64,000 nt of DNA from Bathynomus jamesi. Lineage: Eukaryota > Arthropoda > Malacostraca > Isopoda > Cirolanidae. The notes under the pieces are model-generated. The model did not search any database. It saw only the letters and a list, made by a program, of their open reading frames with translations, and was not told the DNA's origin. The position numbers were made by a program, and so were the translations under genes. The stretch covers positions 676,501-740,500 of the forward strand of contig JAJOZX010000993.1 of NCBI GenBank assembly GCA_023014485.1. The letters are read 5' to 3'. Of the stretch, positions 21,381 to 32,682 are shown piece after piece. Position 1 is the first letter of the stretch. Each line of letters begins with the position of its first letter.

Positions 21381-22390
21381 AGTTGAACAGAAAAGGAATG
21401 AGAAAGTGTAGAAAGTCTGGTGCTGTGTGATCTCCTTAAAGGAGGAGGCATGCAATTAGAGAGTTCAGAATAGCAGTGTCCGTTATAATAGCGATACCAA
21501 AGAGAGAGTGAGGCAACATTGCGGCTAAGAGAGAAGGATTGAAGAGTCAGTAAGAGGCTGGGAATTGATGAGGGGAATTGAAAAGCCTTTCATTCCACCT
21601 GGTCAAGTACGACGGTGTGGGTTGAGCCACACCATACATAAGAAGCATACTCTATACAGGGGCCAATAAGACCTCGGTACAGAGAAAGCAACCGAGTTGG
21701 GGTGAAGAAACTGCGGACCCGATACAGAACACCTAACCTCTCGGAAGCTGTTTCGGAAAAAGAGTATATGTAATCTTTCGAGGAAAGACCACAAGAAAAG
21801 GAAACGCCAAGAATGTTAAGAGAAGAGAAAGAATTGAGTTGTGTGTTTGTGAAGGTAAAGGGATAGTTGTGTAGAAGATTGTGACGAGTAAACAGATGGA
21901 AGAACTAAGTTTTTGAGGCATGAAAGCCACAAGGTTTTCTCTTCCCTGGTCATAGATAGCAGAAAGATCAGAGGTCGGGTGCTCAATAGCCGTCCTACGT
22001 GAATCATGGTATAACTGTTGCGAGGGACGCTTTGTGAAGCGGGTGGCGAAGTGAAAAGTAGAACCATCGGCATAAGATTGAATAGAATAGGAAATGCGAC
22101 TTAAAAGATCATTAATAAATAAAAGTAAAAAAGTGGGTGACAGGACAGAACCCTGAGGAACACCACTGTTAATAAATTTAGGAGAAGAACAGTGGCTATC
22201 TACAACCGCAACTATAGATCGGCTACAAAGGAAATTAGAGATTAAGGAACAAATAGAAGGATAGAAACGGGAGGAGAGCAGTTTGGAAATTAAAGATTTG
22301 TGCCACACTCTATCAAAAGCGTTCGATATGTCTAGCACAATAGAAAACGTTTCTTCGAAATCACGATAGAAGGATCCACAGATCTACAGA
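21381..22390 (-). pseudogene. Jockey-like LINE, RT part (upstream half of the split copy)
   Basis: The minus-strand ORF starts in the RT at LDISNAFDRVWHKSLISKL (about 22,335) and has SGVPQGSVLSPTFLLLFIND (about 22,170) and SYADGSTFHF (about 22,075). The catalytic YADD is changed to YADG, and the frame breaks near 21,900. The C-terminal part continues with SLSRNVASL-like and ELSNCMPPP-like blocks down to 21,381. Beyond the F2 insertion it resumes at 19,062. The copy is 5' truncated near 22,390, as usual for LINEs. It is the same family as the plus-strand copy at 5.5-8.6 kb. Confidence 0.75.
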
Positions 22391-22798
22391 AGTTAAGGCT
22401 AACAAAGACCCGAAGATCCACTCTAAGGTTAGCCCGAGAAAAAGGAAAGAGGAGGGGGTTGAAAGAGGAGAATAAGGGGTTAAGTAAGTAGTAAAACCTA
22501 TCATTCGGGGGTTAACATTCATTCAGAAAAAGAGAAAGAAAGACTCCCCATCATCATCCGCCGGCCACTGCCGACAAGTCGGAAAAATAGTCGAAGAGAA
22601 TGGGAGAGGGGTGAAAGATGAAAAGAAGTAAAATAAGAACGCTTACAAACCATGCAACACAGTCTTAACTCAATGTCATACCATGCAAACTACAGACATG
22701 CAAGTAAGCAGAGAATAACAAAAAAAAAAGTAGGTAGAGTATAACAAAAAGTGGGTAAGTTTACTCTACGAGCTACATCTACGTTCGTGTTAGTCTAA
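22391..22798. other. Non-coding stretch between LINEs
   Basis: No gene is visible. The sequence is purine-rich on the plus strand at 22,440-22,560 (gaggaggggttgaaagagg). It could be flanking or LTR-derived DNA, but I found no match to the presumed BEL/Pao LTR at 39.5 kb. Confidence 0.3.
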
Positions 22799-22923
22799 TT
22801 TTTTTTTTAATAATTTTATTGCTGGCATCACACGCTGGCATGTCACAAGCTGGCATTAATCGTCAACAGACTCATCCTCGACCACCAATCCCGGAGTGAA
22901 TGTTGCTAATTGTTTTTTTTATT

Positions 22924-25382
22924 TTAAAGAACGTTAATATTCTTAAAATGCCTATCTAAACGGTTCTTAAACATAATAACGCTGGTAGTGTTAACGACTG
23001 ACGCGGGAAGATTATTCCATTTATCAATTACTTTAAACGTAAATAAGTTTTTAGCGATATTAGTAATAAAACGTCTGCCACGCAACTTAAATCCGTTATT
23101 ACGAGTATTCCTATTATCGAAAGTGAACAGTTTGTCAAAATATACGTTATCGATGTTATTAACGATTTTGAAAACTTCAATAAGCTCCCCCCTTAATCTC
23201 CTAGTTTCGAGTGAATGCAAGTCTAACTCTTTAATCCTATATTCATAAGGTTTGTTGCGCAATGATGGAATTAGTTTCGTGGCACGACGCTGAACCCTTT
23301 CTAACCTATGAATATCCTCACGCAAATACGGGCACCAAAACTGAACGGCATATTCTAAATGATGCCTGACTAGGGACTTGTAAAGGGGCAATATAATATC
23401 CTTCGAATTAAATTTGAAATTACGCGCTATGAAGCCTAACATCTTATTAGCTTTTGCGCAAGACTCCAGGCACTGGTTCCTAACTTTTAAATCCTTCGAT
23501 ACGCGTACCCCTAAATCTACTTCCTCGTCAACGCTCGCTAACTCTCTATCATCCATCGTGTACGTGTAATTATTATTATGAGAACCTATATGCAAAACTT
23601 TACATTTGTCTACGTTAAATTGCATCTGCCACTTATCCATCCACTCCATAATCCTATTTACATCGTCTTGGAGCCTATTTCTATCGTCCTCGTTAACAAC
23701 ATTACCGCCTATTTTAGTATCGTCCGCGAATTTTGACACGTTACTAGTCACTCCTACATCTATGTCGTTAATGTAAATTACGAATAGCAATGGGCCTAAC
23801 ACTGAACCCAATTGACGTTAAGCTAATGGGCCTACAGTATAATTGGTAGCTACTGTGCGGTCGCCTTTTTTAAAAATAGGCGTGACGTTAGCTAATTTGA
23901 AGTCTTCAGGAATAATCCCCGTTTCGAGTGACTGATTAAAAATCTTCGTTAAGGGGCCTACGATAACGTCTTTCAAATCTTTCAAATGTCTGGTATAAAA
24001 AGAGTCCGGGCCTGGAGCCTTGCTAACTTTTAGCCTATCGATATAATGCGCAATCTCACCCTCGTAAACAGTTATTTCATCCGAAATAGTCTCGCTACTA
24101 AATGGAACGATATCGTCCACGTCGGGGACATTATTTACTTCTTCTACGGTAAAAACTGTCGCAAAGAAGTTATTGAAAATACCCGCCATCGCCTGAACGT
24201 CAGAAGCCAAAGCGCCGTTAACATCCACTAGAGGGCCTATGTTATCTTTTATCGGCTTACGATTATTGGCGTATTCACAAAACATTTTCGGACTATGTTT
24301 ACTATCCGCAGCTATTAAGTATCTCTAAATTACGCTTAGGATTCCTAACTGATCTTTTAACCTGACGTCTAAGCTTGATATATCTATTAAAGTGAGCTGC
24401 CGTGACATTGCGCTTATTAAGTCTATAAGCTCTGTTACGCTCGTTTATGAACTCGCCTATTTCCCTAGTCCACCACTTGGGCCTACCATGATTTCTAGCG
24501 CGCTTGGGCCTACGAGGAATAAACTCCCTTTTAATATTCATAAAACTTTCTTTAAACGCCTCCCAATGCAAATTTGTGTCATTACCCATAAGTAAGTTAT
24601 CCCAGTCCACTACTCTCATCCTATCCGCAAAACTATCAAAATTGGACCTACAAAAATCAGGGACTTCTATTACATTACTATCCTTAGTGTTTTCTATCAA
24701 TAACTTCAACCTAAGAATTTGATGATCACTACATCCTAAACTCTCGCCTACTTCTAAACCTTCGACTGTATTTTCGCCGTTCGTCATCACCAAATCTAAA
24801 ATATTGTCACCGCGCGTTGGTTCGGTAAGCATCTGTCGTAAAAAATTATCTTCCATGAACTCAATCAATCTCAAATCCTCCTCATTACCAGCAAAAGTCT
24901 CGTAATTAAAATTAGGGCAGTTAGTCTCCGACAATTATACTATTCCGATTGTCAATAAAGTTACCAAGAAGTGAGTAAAATCTTGTATCGGTATCGAGGG
25001 GTTGAACGGGAGGTCTATAAACAACAAAATTAAAACTAATACCAAGCGCCCTAACTTCAACGCATATCGCATTAATTGCTTCCGGAAAATCTATCTTAAC
25101 CTCGATAGCCCTAAGGGAATTACGAATGTACAGCAAAACGCCGCCACCAAACCTATGTAACCTATCATTAGTAAAGAGTTTAAAACCCGGTATATTAAAT
25201 TCCCCCAACAAGTCCCGAATCATGGTATTTAACCACGTCTCAGTGATAGCAACTATATCGTAGTTACCGGAATAAATTATCGCCTTAAATTCGTTTAATT
25301 TATTTCTAATACTACTCGCGTTACAATAAAAGACGTTTAAGTTATTTTTTACGTCGGGCCGGCGTTTTAAACTATTTTTCAC
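22924..25382 (-). pseudogene. CR1-like ORF2: endonuclease and reverse transcriptase
   Basis: The endonuclease begins near 25,382 with NVFYCNASSIRNKLNEF, DIVAITETWLN and a GGGVLLYIRNS block. After a frameshift near 24,930 it continues with LTEPTRGDNILDLVMTN and CSDHQI, then the PKWWTREIGEFINERNRAYR linker. The RT start has APGPDSFYTRHLKDL, TPIFKKGDR and then an abrupt jump near 23,815. The RT resumes at LGPLLFVIYINDI and FADDTKIGG, so the fingers and the motif A region are deleted. The C-terminal domain is intact (LERVQRRATKLIPSL, WNNLPASVVN) to the stop at 22,924. The family copies its RNA at nicked target DNA; this copy cannot. Confidence 0.8.
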
Positions 25383-25541
25383 GTCGGGCCAGCGTTCTCG
25401 GGACCCACAACGTTTAAAGAAGGCTTCGACCTATACAGCTTTCGTACGTTTTCGTCACTTATCCTACCTAGCCTAGCATTACCTATTTCATTAAAATGCA
25501 CCCCCATCTTTTACAAAAAGGCTGGGAACACTGAGTTCTGA

Positions 25542-26556
25542 TCACAGCTTTACGAAGGGTACATTTTCCTTAGCAGAAATCTCTTCTAATTTAGTATTAA
25601 AAAATGTCGTTTTAGAGGTAATCCTAAGACCGAAACCGTGCCTATGGGTAATACCTAGAACTAAAGACCTATCTGACCTCGCCTTTAGGGACCTAATTAA
25701 CCCCCTATATCTCTCCAAAAGGTCAGGCACTCTCGTATCGGGCCTATACGAGTCTTTGGCCCCTACCATCGTCACCAACATCGAGTGACGGGAGGCAACG
25801 CCAATCCTCTTCACTTCGTCTCTAACTCTGTCAACCCTGGCCCCTGGGGGACAGACCCTCCTCCTCTTGGTTGGATTCCGTTCAACGAACTCTTTGTCCA
25901 TATGGCGCCCTAAAGAGTCCCCAATTAAAATAGCTTGGTGCTACTGTAGTATGCGGTCTATCTACGATTCGGCGGTCTACGTTTTAATTATAGCTTCTTA
26001 TCTTGTTTACTAATTGTTTGTTTACATCCCATTGTCAATCGCCCTTGACGATTGGTTAGGTTTAGTCATGATATTTTCGTTAGTTTTAACGAAAATATCA
26101 TGATTAAACCTAACCAATCGTAGGTAGACCGCATACTACAGTAGCACCAATAGTTTCCCCCTCATTCACGTCCCTTTCCAAATGGGCGAAAGGGTTCGAA
26201 ACCTCGATTAGGGGGGATTCCTATCACCTAACGTACGTGGCTTTGCTCCACCCTTAACTTCTCTAAATCCCTCCCCATCTACTAATTTCGGACCAATCTT
26301 AACCCTTTCCTCAACTCTATCCAACCTTCCCGATAAGCTACCTAACCTAGAAACTAGGTTACGCACCTCACCCTTCAAATTACTAACGTCTTCAACGTTA
26401 GTATTGGTTCGGTTTTCGTCAACAGTAGCCCTACTCCTGCCCTCATCAAGTGTTGCAAGTCTTTCCGTTACCTCACGTACACTGCGTTTTATGTCAACTA
26501 TTTCCTCCCTTAAATCGCAAAAGAAACAAACTGATGCAGTGAGAGATTGCTCATCA
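25542..26556 (-). pseudogene. CR1-like ORF1: coiled coil plus SGNH-esterase-like domain
   Basis: The upstream part (26,556-26,160) has a CFFC pair followed by a heptad-rich stretch (EVRNLVSRLGSLSGRLDRV) that suggests a coiled coil. After the MITE, the second part (25,901-25,542) has SMLVTMVGAKD, LLERYRGLIRSLK and FFNTKLEEI. These resemble the esterase-like (SGNH) domain found in ORF1 of many CR1 elements. The catalytic serine block is not evident, so the domain call is by resemblance. ORF1 proteins usually bind element RNA. Confidence 0.5.
25935..26150. mobile_element. 216-bp hairpin MITE inside CR1 ORF1
   Basis: The ends form a 35-bp inverted repeat with one mismatch, starting TTGGTGCTACTGTAGTATGC on both strands. 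A second inverted pair lies inside (tggttaggtttagtcatgat on one side, its complement on the other), so almost the whole element can fold on itself. Flanks are tagc at the left and tag at the right, so a short TA-rich target duplication is possible but not clear. No coding capacity. It splits the ORF1 coiled-coil part from its second domain. Confidence 0.7.
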
Positions 26557-26574
26557 ATAGTATCCTGATCTATC

Positions 26575-27768
26575 CTTTAGGGTAATGGTTCTAACTTAGC
26601 TCCACATTCCAAAGGATATAGTAATATGATATCTCTGGTGGTTTCACCAGTTGCCGTTTTCAGTTTTACAACACTGGTAACTTCTTCTTCACCAGTTTTG
26701 AGCTCTAAGGCTTTTCCCATTGACTAATGTTGTCTTGGAGTCTTGTCATGTATTAACACATTGTCCCCAAGTTTGACTGAATCATTCCAATTTTGTTTTG
26801 TTAATTGTTTGTCTTTCTCTAAGACTTGTTAAGTATTCTTCTCTCCATTTTGTTATAAACTAGGTTTTGATTTGTGTCAAATGTTGGTATTTTGTGTTGA
26901 GTTCTTTGTGTCCTACCACTCAATCTGGATCCTCTGTACTCTTATTTTCATATTATAGTAACATGTTTACTGTTTCTCCTTTAATTAGTTGGTTTGGTGT
27001 GAGAGGTTCTGACTCATTAATACCATCTCCCACATAAGTTAATAGTCTGTTGTTGATAACATTTTCAATTTCTGTCAGAATAGTCATGAGTTCAAAAAGC
27101 TGTAGATGTTTGGTTCCAATAATCTTTTAAGGCAATTCTTTACAGTCTGTATGTTTCTTTCTCAAATGGAACCAAACCATGGTGAATTAACAGGAATGTA
27201 CTTCCAGGTTATATTGTGTTTGATTAAATGAGTTTGTACTGTTTCACTGGCACAAATCTGATGAATAATTCTTTCACCAGATTTGAAGTATGTGGCATTG
27301 TTTGACCATATAGTTTTGGGTACAGAATTGTGCGCACAAAATTGTCTGAAAGCAGCAATAAAACCCTTTGCTCTTAGATCTTCTATGTCTAGACATATGG
27401 CAGGTGTTGCAGCACATGTGAAGAGTATAATGTACACCTTGTATTCCTTTGAGTCCCCTTTTGTCTCCAAAACTCGCATTCACGGCTCCAGTGTAGTCAA
27501 TACCCGTGGTTTCAAATGGCTGAGTAAATGTTACTCGTTCCACAGGTAGAGTTGCAGGGCTTGGGGTCTTAAAGGGTCGTGAATGGATACGTTTGAAAGG
27601 AATGCGTGTGTTTAAAAATTTCTTTGTTTCAGTTCTACCCTTTGGTAGTCAGTAAGTTTTTCTTACCTCTGTCAGGGTTTGTGGGACCCCCATGTGGTGT
27701 ATTTTGTTGTGGGTATCCCTGATGATGAGATTTGTGAAGTGATTCTTCCTTGGAAGAAGAATTGGGTG
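26575..27768 (-). pseudogene. BEL/Pao integrase
   Basis: The zinc-binding N-terminus starts across the hAT insertion site and includes HHMGVPQTLTEVRKTYW (about 27,690). The core has FETTGIDYTGAV (about 27,520; first catalytic D) and, after a frameshift near 27,470, VYIILFTCA. Next are WSNNATYFKSG (about 27,300; the usual second D is replaced by N) and VNSPWFGSI near 27,165. The C-terminus to about 26,575 is broken but recognisable. With at least two frameshifts and a lost catalytic D it cannot work. Family role: insertion of the element's cDNA. Confidence 0.75.
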
Positions 27769-28723
27769 CCTAGAGTTAGTGGCGTACTAAGGGGGGTGCG
27801 AGGGGGGCGGTCCACCCCGGGTGACAGCCAGGAGGGGGGTGCCATCGGGAGAGTTGAAATGCCAGTACAAGTTTTCAAACCAAATGAAAAATTCGCCAAA
27901 GTAAGAAAAAGAAATTAAAAATGTTCAAACTATTACAACAGCTTAATGTTAATTTCCACTACAAAATAAATTTTTATTTTTATTGGCAATACAAAATTTA
28001 CAAACGAAAAATTAAATATTTGATAAAAATTACATCGAAAGGCAAACGTTTGTTGACGTTTTAGTCATCAGTTTGTTGAGCATAGCCAGCTGGTTGCAAC
28101 CGACATTCCAAGCCTTGTTCACTTAAGACTGTGACTCCACATACATGAGGTATGTTTCATTAAATAATTATGATAAAGCATAAAGTGCTGGTGTTTATAA
28201 CACTATCATGGTACTTATACCAGTGTCCAGTAATTTTTGACAATGTGGTATCATAGTGATGTTTAAGTGTTTATAAATGATAATTAATGATAATTAATAA
28301 TGATAATAACAATGATAATTAATTGTCTCTGCTTGTATGGGTTGATAATCTGATAACTCAATGGGTATCTGGTTGGAAAAGTTTGAGAATCACTTGTTTG
28401 AAGCTTTTCTGTTGTAATAAATTTTTTTTACTTCTTTATTTACTGGATATACTGTTAATTTTCATTTTGTCAGTGGTATTTGTGAGTAATTCTCATAGTT
28501 TTCTGCTTTTTAAGGAGTCGTGTTTACACTTAACCCCACCCCACCCCCCCACCCAAAAAAAAAAATAATAATAATCACAGACAATTTGTTCAGTTAATGT
28601 ATTTCAAGTCATAATAGTTCATGCTTGTTATGCGTGTTCATGCTTTATACCTTTTGATTTTAAAATTTTGCAGAAAACATCCACTATGAAGCGATTCGAC
28701 CTAGTGGATTCCAACAAAGAAAA

Positions 28724-31250
28724 ATGAAGAAGGCAAGAGAAGAGGTGGCTCAGGCAATGTCCAGATCAATATTGAAGTATGTGACGCCTTCAGCATCAAG
28801 TGCAATAGGAGAAAGTCCTGAAGATATTCAGCCTGGTGAATCTGAAGGGCAAATACAAGAAGCATCTTCACAAGAGGATTCAAATGAGAGAGAGCAAGGA
28901 TTGGAGGATGGCAATTCATCTTCTAAACGCAGTGAAACTGATGAAGCGGAAGGAGATGCCAGCAGAAGTCCACACCAAGAGGAGGAAGACTCTGATGAAG
29001 AAGAGGAGACGGAGAGATTTTCAATTTATTCTGATGTCGCTGCTTGGCCAATCCCGGTTCCAAATGACTTGAGAGTTGATCTTATTAAGAGGGGAAGTGA
29101 ACCCTTCCAAAATAAGGATGGACCTTTCAGTGCAGTTCAAAGACAAGGAGAGAAATCCAAAGGGAAGAGTCGACAGCTGACCACTGCATGGTTTTATAAG
29201 GCTCTGCCAAATGGCGAGAAGTTTTGAGAACATGGATCGTTTAGTTGGTTTACTCTCCATCAAAAGAAAGTTTGTTTTGTTTTTGCTGCAGACTGTTTGC
29301 TTTTGATGACAAAGGAATTGGAACATCCAGCTTTGTCACTGGGTTTCAAGCATGGTGGAAGCTAAACCCAAAGGTGTCTGACCATGAGGCTTCTGAGCAG
29401 CATCTCTCATGCCTGGAGAAATGGAAGACCTTGGGAGCAGGGTTGAAGCTTCAAAAAACCATTGATCAAGTTCATCAAGCAACAATGGACAAGGAGAGAA
29501 AGAAATGGAGGGATATTTTACATCGCCTCTTGGACGTAACCTTGTTTCTGGCTCACCAGAATCTTCCTTTTCGTGGTCACAAAGAGGACATGTCATCAGC
29601 AAACAAAGGAAACTTCATGGAATTGGTAGAGCTGCTGTCAAATTATGATCCAGTTTTGAAAGAACATTTTGTAAGGATTAAGCATTCTATTCCATCTGGG
29701 AGGAGAGTGGCTTCGTATTTATCTCCAAAGATTCAGAATGAGTTCATTTCCCTTTTGGGGAATTACGTCAAAGAGAAGATAGTGGATGATATCAAGAAAG
29801 TAAAGTATTTTGGGATTCTTTTTGACAGCACTCCGGATGTGTCCCACACTGATCAGATGTGTAAGTGATCAGATACGTCCATATTGAATGTGACAAAGTT
29901 GAAGTAAAGGAATAATTCTTGGGCTTCTTCCGTATAACCGGAAAGACTGCTGCTGAGCTCACAGGGGATATCCTGAGACATCTGGAGAGAGATGGACTTG
30001 ACATAAACCTGTGCCTTGGTCAAGGATATGACAACGCTGCAACTATGGCTGGGATTCATGGTGGTGTTCAGTCAAAGATCAACGAGATTAATCCCAAGGC
30101 TTTGTTTGTGCCTTGTGCAAATCATTCTCTGAACCTTTGCGGAGTGCACTCATTTGGAAGCGTTTCTTCATGTGTGACTTTTTTTGGAACCTTGGAGAGC
30201 GTCTATTCCTTCTTTTCAGTCTCTACTCATCGATGGGAAGTGCTGATGGAGATTGTAGGCATGACAGTCAAAAGACTTTCCCAGACAAGATGGAGTGCTC
30301 ATTATGACGCTGTGAAACCAGTGAAGGCAAATTTTGAAAAGCTGACCTCAACCCTTGAAGTACTGTGCGATCCCAAAGAAAATTGGACACAAGAGGATCA
30401 GCTCAGATTTTGCTGTCTGCTGTATGTGATTTCTCTTTTTTGAGTTACCTTTCTTTCTGGTGTGAAGTCCTGGAAGAAATTAATCTCACACAAAAGTATT
30501 TGCAAACAGTTGGAATCAGCCTTGAAAACTTTTCTTGAAGATCAGCGCAATGAAATTGTGGAGAGGGCCATTCATTATGCAACTACAAAGTGTGAGGAAA
30601 TGGACATTTCTATGGAGAGAAGAGGGAGAGTAAAGCTCCGAAAAAGGATGCCAGGAGAGATGGCAAAGGATGCTGGTCTCACATTGCCAGAGGAAGTAAA
30701 AAGGGCTATGTTTGAATGTCTTGATCGCTTTCATCAAGAATTGGAGATTCGTTCTAAGGCAATGGATCAAATTCTGTCAATCTTCGCTGTTATTCAGCCA
30801 AACACTTTGGTTGTTGCAACAGAAGAACTTCGGAAGTATATTCCAAATTTGACTCAGATTTCCGATGAATTCTCTGATGAAGATATCAGTGTGGAAATTG
30901 GACGACTTCGGAGGCATTTGGAAGCTGCCAAAATCAGCGTTGAAGAGGCAAATAAATGGACAGCATTGCAGTTTCTGGAGTTTATTAAGAAATGGGACTA
31001 TTGTGAATCTTTGCCAAGCTTGTCACTGTGTTTGAGATTCTTTTTGACTGTCTGTGTGTCTATTGCTTCATGTGAAAGAAGTTTTTCCAAATTGAAATTG
31101 ATAAAAAATTTCTTTCGCTCGACCATGAATCAGACAAGATTGACAAATCTAGCTTTACTTTCAATTGAACATGAATATGCAAAGAAGGTGAATTTTGATG
31201 AGGTCATTGATCAATTTGCAGAAATTAAGGCTCGAAAGCAGGGACTCTGA
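28724..31250 (+). pseudogene. hAT transposase, zinc finger MYM-type 1-like
   Basis: An acidic serine-rich N-terminus (28,724-29,040) is followed by a TTF-type zinc-finger region with RQLTTAWFYKALPNGEKF (about 29,170) and FCCRLFAF (about 29,285). The DUF4371-like core has NLPFRGHKED (about 29,560), FGILFDSTPDVSHTDQM (about 29,810), GQGYDNAATMAGIHGGVQ (about 30,015), VPCANHSLNLCG (about 30,105) and LSQTRWSAHYDAV (about 30,275). The C-terminal hAT dimerisation region is SIASCERSFSKLKLIKNF (about 31,060) with RLTNLALLSIE. The TGA is at 31,248-31,250. Frameshifts or stops near 29,228, 29,868, 29,912 and 30,440 inactivate it. Such proteins cut and paste hAT elements using a DDE core. Confidence 0.85.
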
Positions 31251-31321
31251 ATCCTCTCTATTTACCTTTGAAGAATAGGCTGAGGCTCAGCCTATTCTTC
31301 AAAAGTAAGTAGAGAGGATTC
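31249..31321. repeat. Hairpin-forming inverted repeat at the end of the hAT ORF
   Basis: The arms GAATCCTCTCTATTTACC-TTTGAAGAATAGGCTGAG and its complement meet with almost no loop. The match is near perfect over about 36 bp. The transposase stop codon overlaps the first base pairs. It may be a transcription-end structure or a fold-back remnant. Confidence 0.75.
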
Positions 31322-31326
31322 ACGCT

Positions 31327-32211
31327 CAGAGCTGGGCAGTATTTAAATACATTTGTATTTAAATACGTATTTAAATACATTTGTGTATTTAGAACTGTAT
31401 TTATAAATACATTGTTTTTCATGTATTTAAATACAGTATTTAAATACTTTAATGAGTATTTAAATACAATGTATTTAAATACTCAAAATATAAAAATGTA
31501 AATACTTTTACTGGTTTAATACACGTTCTGTACTAGCACAGTACGACGCGTCGACAGTGTAGTACAGCTTGGTTCATGTTTCAACAGTTTGGGAAAACAT
31601 CCTCTCATAAAAAGACTGTTCCTCCGCTATAACACGACATTACCATCTTCGGCACCGGTAGAGCGAATATTCTCAATCGCGGGAATCACTTTGACTCCCA
31701 AAAGAAACTCTCTTTCAGACAAAACTTTTGAAAGATTGGTTTTGATCCGCAGCAACCGTGAAATAAAAGAGAATTCGTAAGGTGCCTTATGTTTATGTTT
31801 ACGTCTTATGTTTACGTTTATGTCTCATCTACTCATTAATTGTTACTCATTTTGCAATGATATAATGAGTATAATATATCACTGGTTGAACATCGTAAGT
31901 TCTAAGTTCTTTTGTTTTTGTTTTGTTCTAAAAAGGGAAATATATAATCGGAAATTAGATTGTACTATTTCTTTATCCTTTATCAAGCATATTATATTGT
32001 TGTTACTCATGAATTAGTGAATGCATATGTTAAAATTTGTATGTATTTAAAATGTATTTACAAATGTATTTAAATACAATTGATGTGTTTTGTATTTAGT
32101 ATCTAAATACATTCGTAAAATGTATTTAGTATTTAGTATTTAAATACATTTCTCCCATGTATTTAGTATTTAGTATTTAAATACATTCAGTGTATTTATT
32201 GCCCAGCTCTG
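31327..32211. mobile_element. 885-bp hAT deletion derivative, TIR CAGAGCTGGGCA, perfect 8-bp TSD
   Basis: The left end CAGAGCTGGGCA is mirrored at the right by GCCCAGCTCTG. The target duplication ttcacgct is perfect (31,319-31,326 and 32,212-32,219). Subterminal regions on both sides are packed with the palindrome gtatttaaatac, a likely site for transposase binding. The interior keeps only a C-terminal transposase fragment. It sits inside the larger hAT, so it is younger than that insertion. Confidence 0.9.
31589..31780 (+). pseudogene. hAT C-terminal dimerisation domain remnant
   Basis: Some 60 codons have [29 protein letters not shown] and [17 protein letters not shown], the classic hAT dimerisation signature. 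The rest of the transposase is missing, so this is the coding relic of an internally deleted element. The ATG is probably not a real start. Confidence 0.8.
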
Positions 32212-32475
32212 TTCACGCTCAGCCGCTGAGCGTTGAGACTGGATTTCCTCTGTTTTTTGTATAAAATAAAATGCAGTATTACCTGTTCACTGAATTTTTA
32301 ATGTCCTGCATTTTTCTTATTTCCAATTTGCTTATGACAGTACTGTACTGTTTAAAAATCTACTTGCAAACATAATATATTTTTCTGTCTTTAAATTTTA
32401 AAATTATTTATGGGGGGGGCCAAAGGAAGGATCCGCCCGGGTGCCAAATACTTTAGGTACGTCCCTGCTTAGAGT

Positions 32476-32674
32476 TGTAAGTCAAAGTTGACTGGTTGAG
32501 TTTTCCTTCACACCTCATTAGACCCTCTGTATCTATGTACAGATTAAATCCATGACAAGTGAAGGAATACCTTTGTTTAATGTTTTACTGGACCTAAGAT
32601 ACTTCGGCTCCTTGTCAAATTTTGAAGCTTGTATGTGTCTGAGCCAGTATTTTGTCGCAGTTTCTGTTAGGTTA
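32476..32674 (-). pseudogene. BEL/Pao region between RNase H and integrase
   Basis: This short piece lies between two hAT insertions. The minus strand reads AFSNLTETATKYWLRHIQ, a pattern typical of the stretch before BEL/Pao integrases. It ends in stops and a frame change near 32,530, just before the larger hAT. Confidence 0.5.
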
Positions 32675-32682
32675 GAAAAGGC

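Larger units (their letters stand above)
22799..26560 (-). mobile_element. CR1-like LINE with ORF1 and ORF2
   Basis: A minus-strand non-LTR element of about 3.8 kb. The 3' end is attattaaaaaaaaaa at 22,799-22,815. ORF2 (endonuclease and RT) covers 25,382-22,924 and ORF1 covers about 26,556-25,542. The 5' edge directly follows the end of a BEL/Pao integrase at about 26,575, so it probably inserted at or next to the BEL/Pao 3' end. A hairpin MITE interrupts ORF1. Confidence 0.75.
27777..32467 (+). mobile_element. hAT transposon (ZMYM1-like transposase) inserted in BEL/Pao
   Basis: The left end TAGTGGCGTACTAAGG and the right end (reverse complement CAGGGACGTACC) form short imperfect terminal repeats. 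The 8-bp target duplication is cctagagt/cttagagt (27,769-27,776 and 32,468-32,475; one mismatch). Excising the element makes the BEL/Pao integrase frame continuous. Bases 27,777-28,720 are non-coding AT-rich 5' sequence. A nested hAT MITE occupies 31,327-32,211. Without it the element would be about 3.8 kb, a usual size for hATs. Confidence 0.85.

Noticed and set aside
22391..22798. Candidate BEL/Pao 3' LTR
   Set aside because: I compared it by eye with the presumed 5' LTR at 39.5-40.3 kb and saw no shared stretch.
28323..28568. ORF of 81 codons upstream of the hAT transposase
   Set aside because: Low-complexity hydrophobic translation ending in a poly(A)-like run; no conserved block and not collinear with the transposase.
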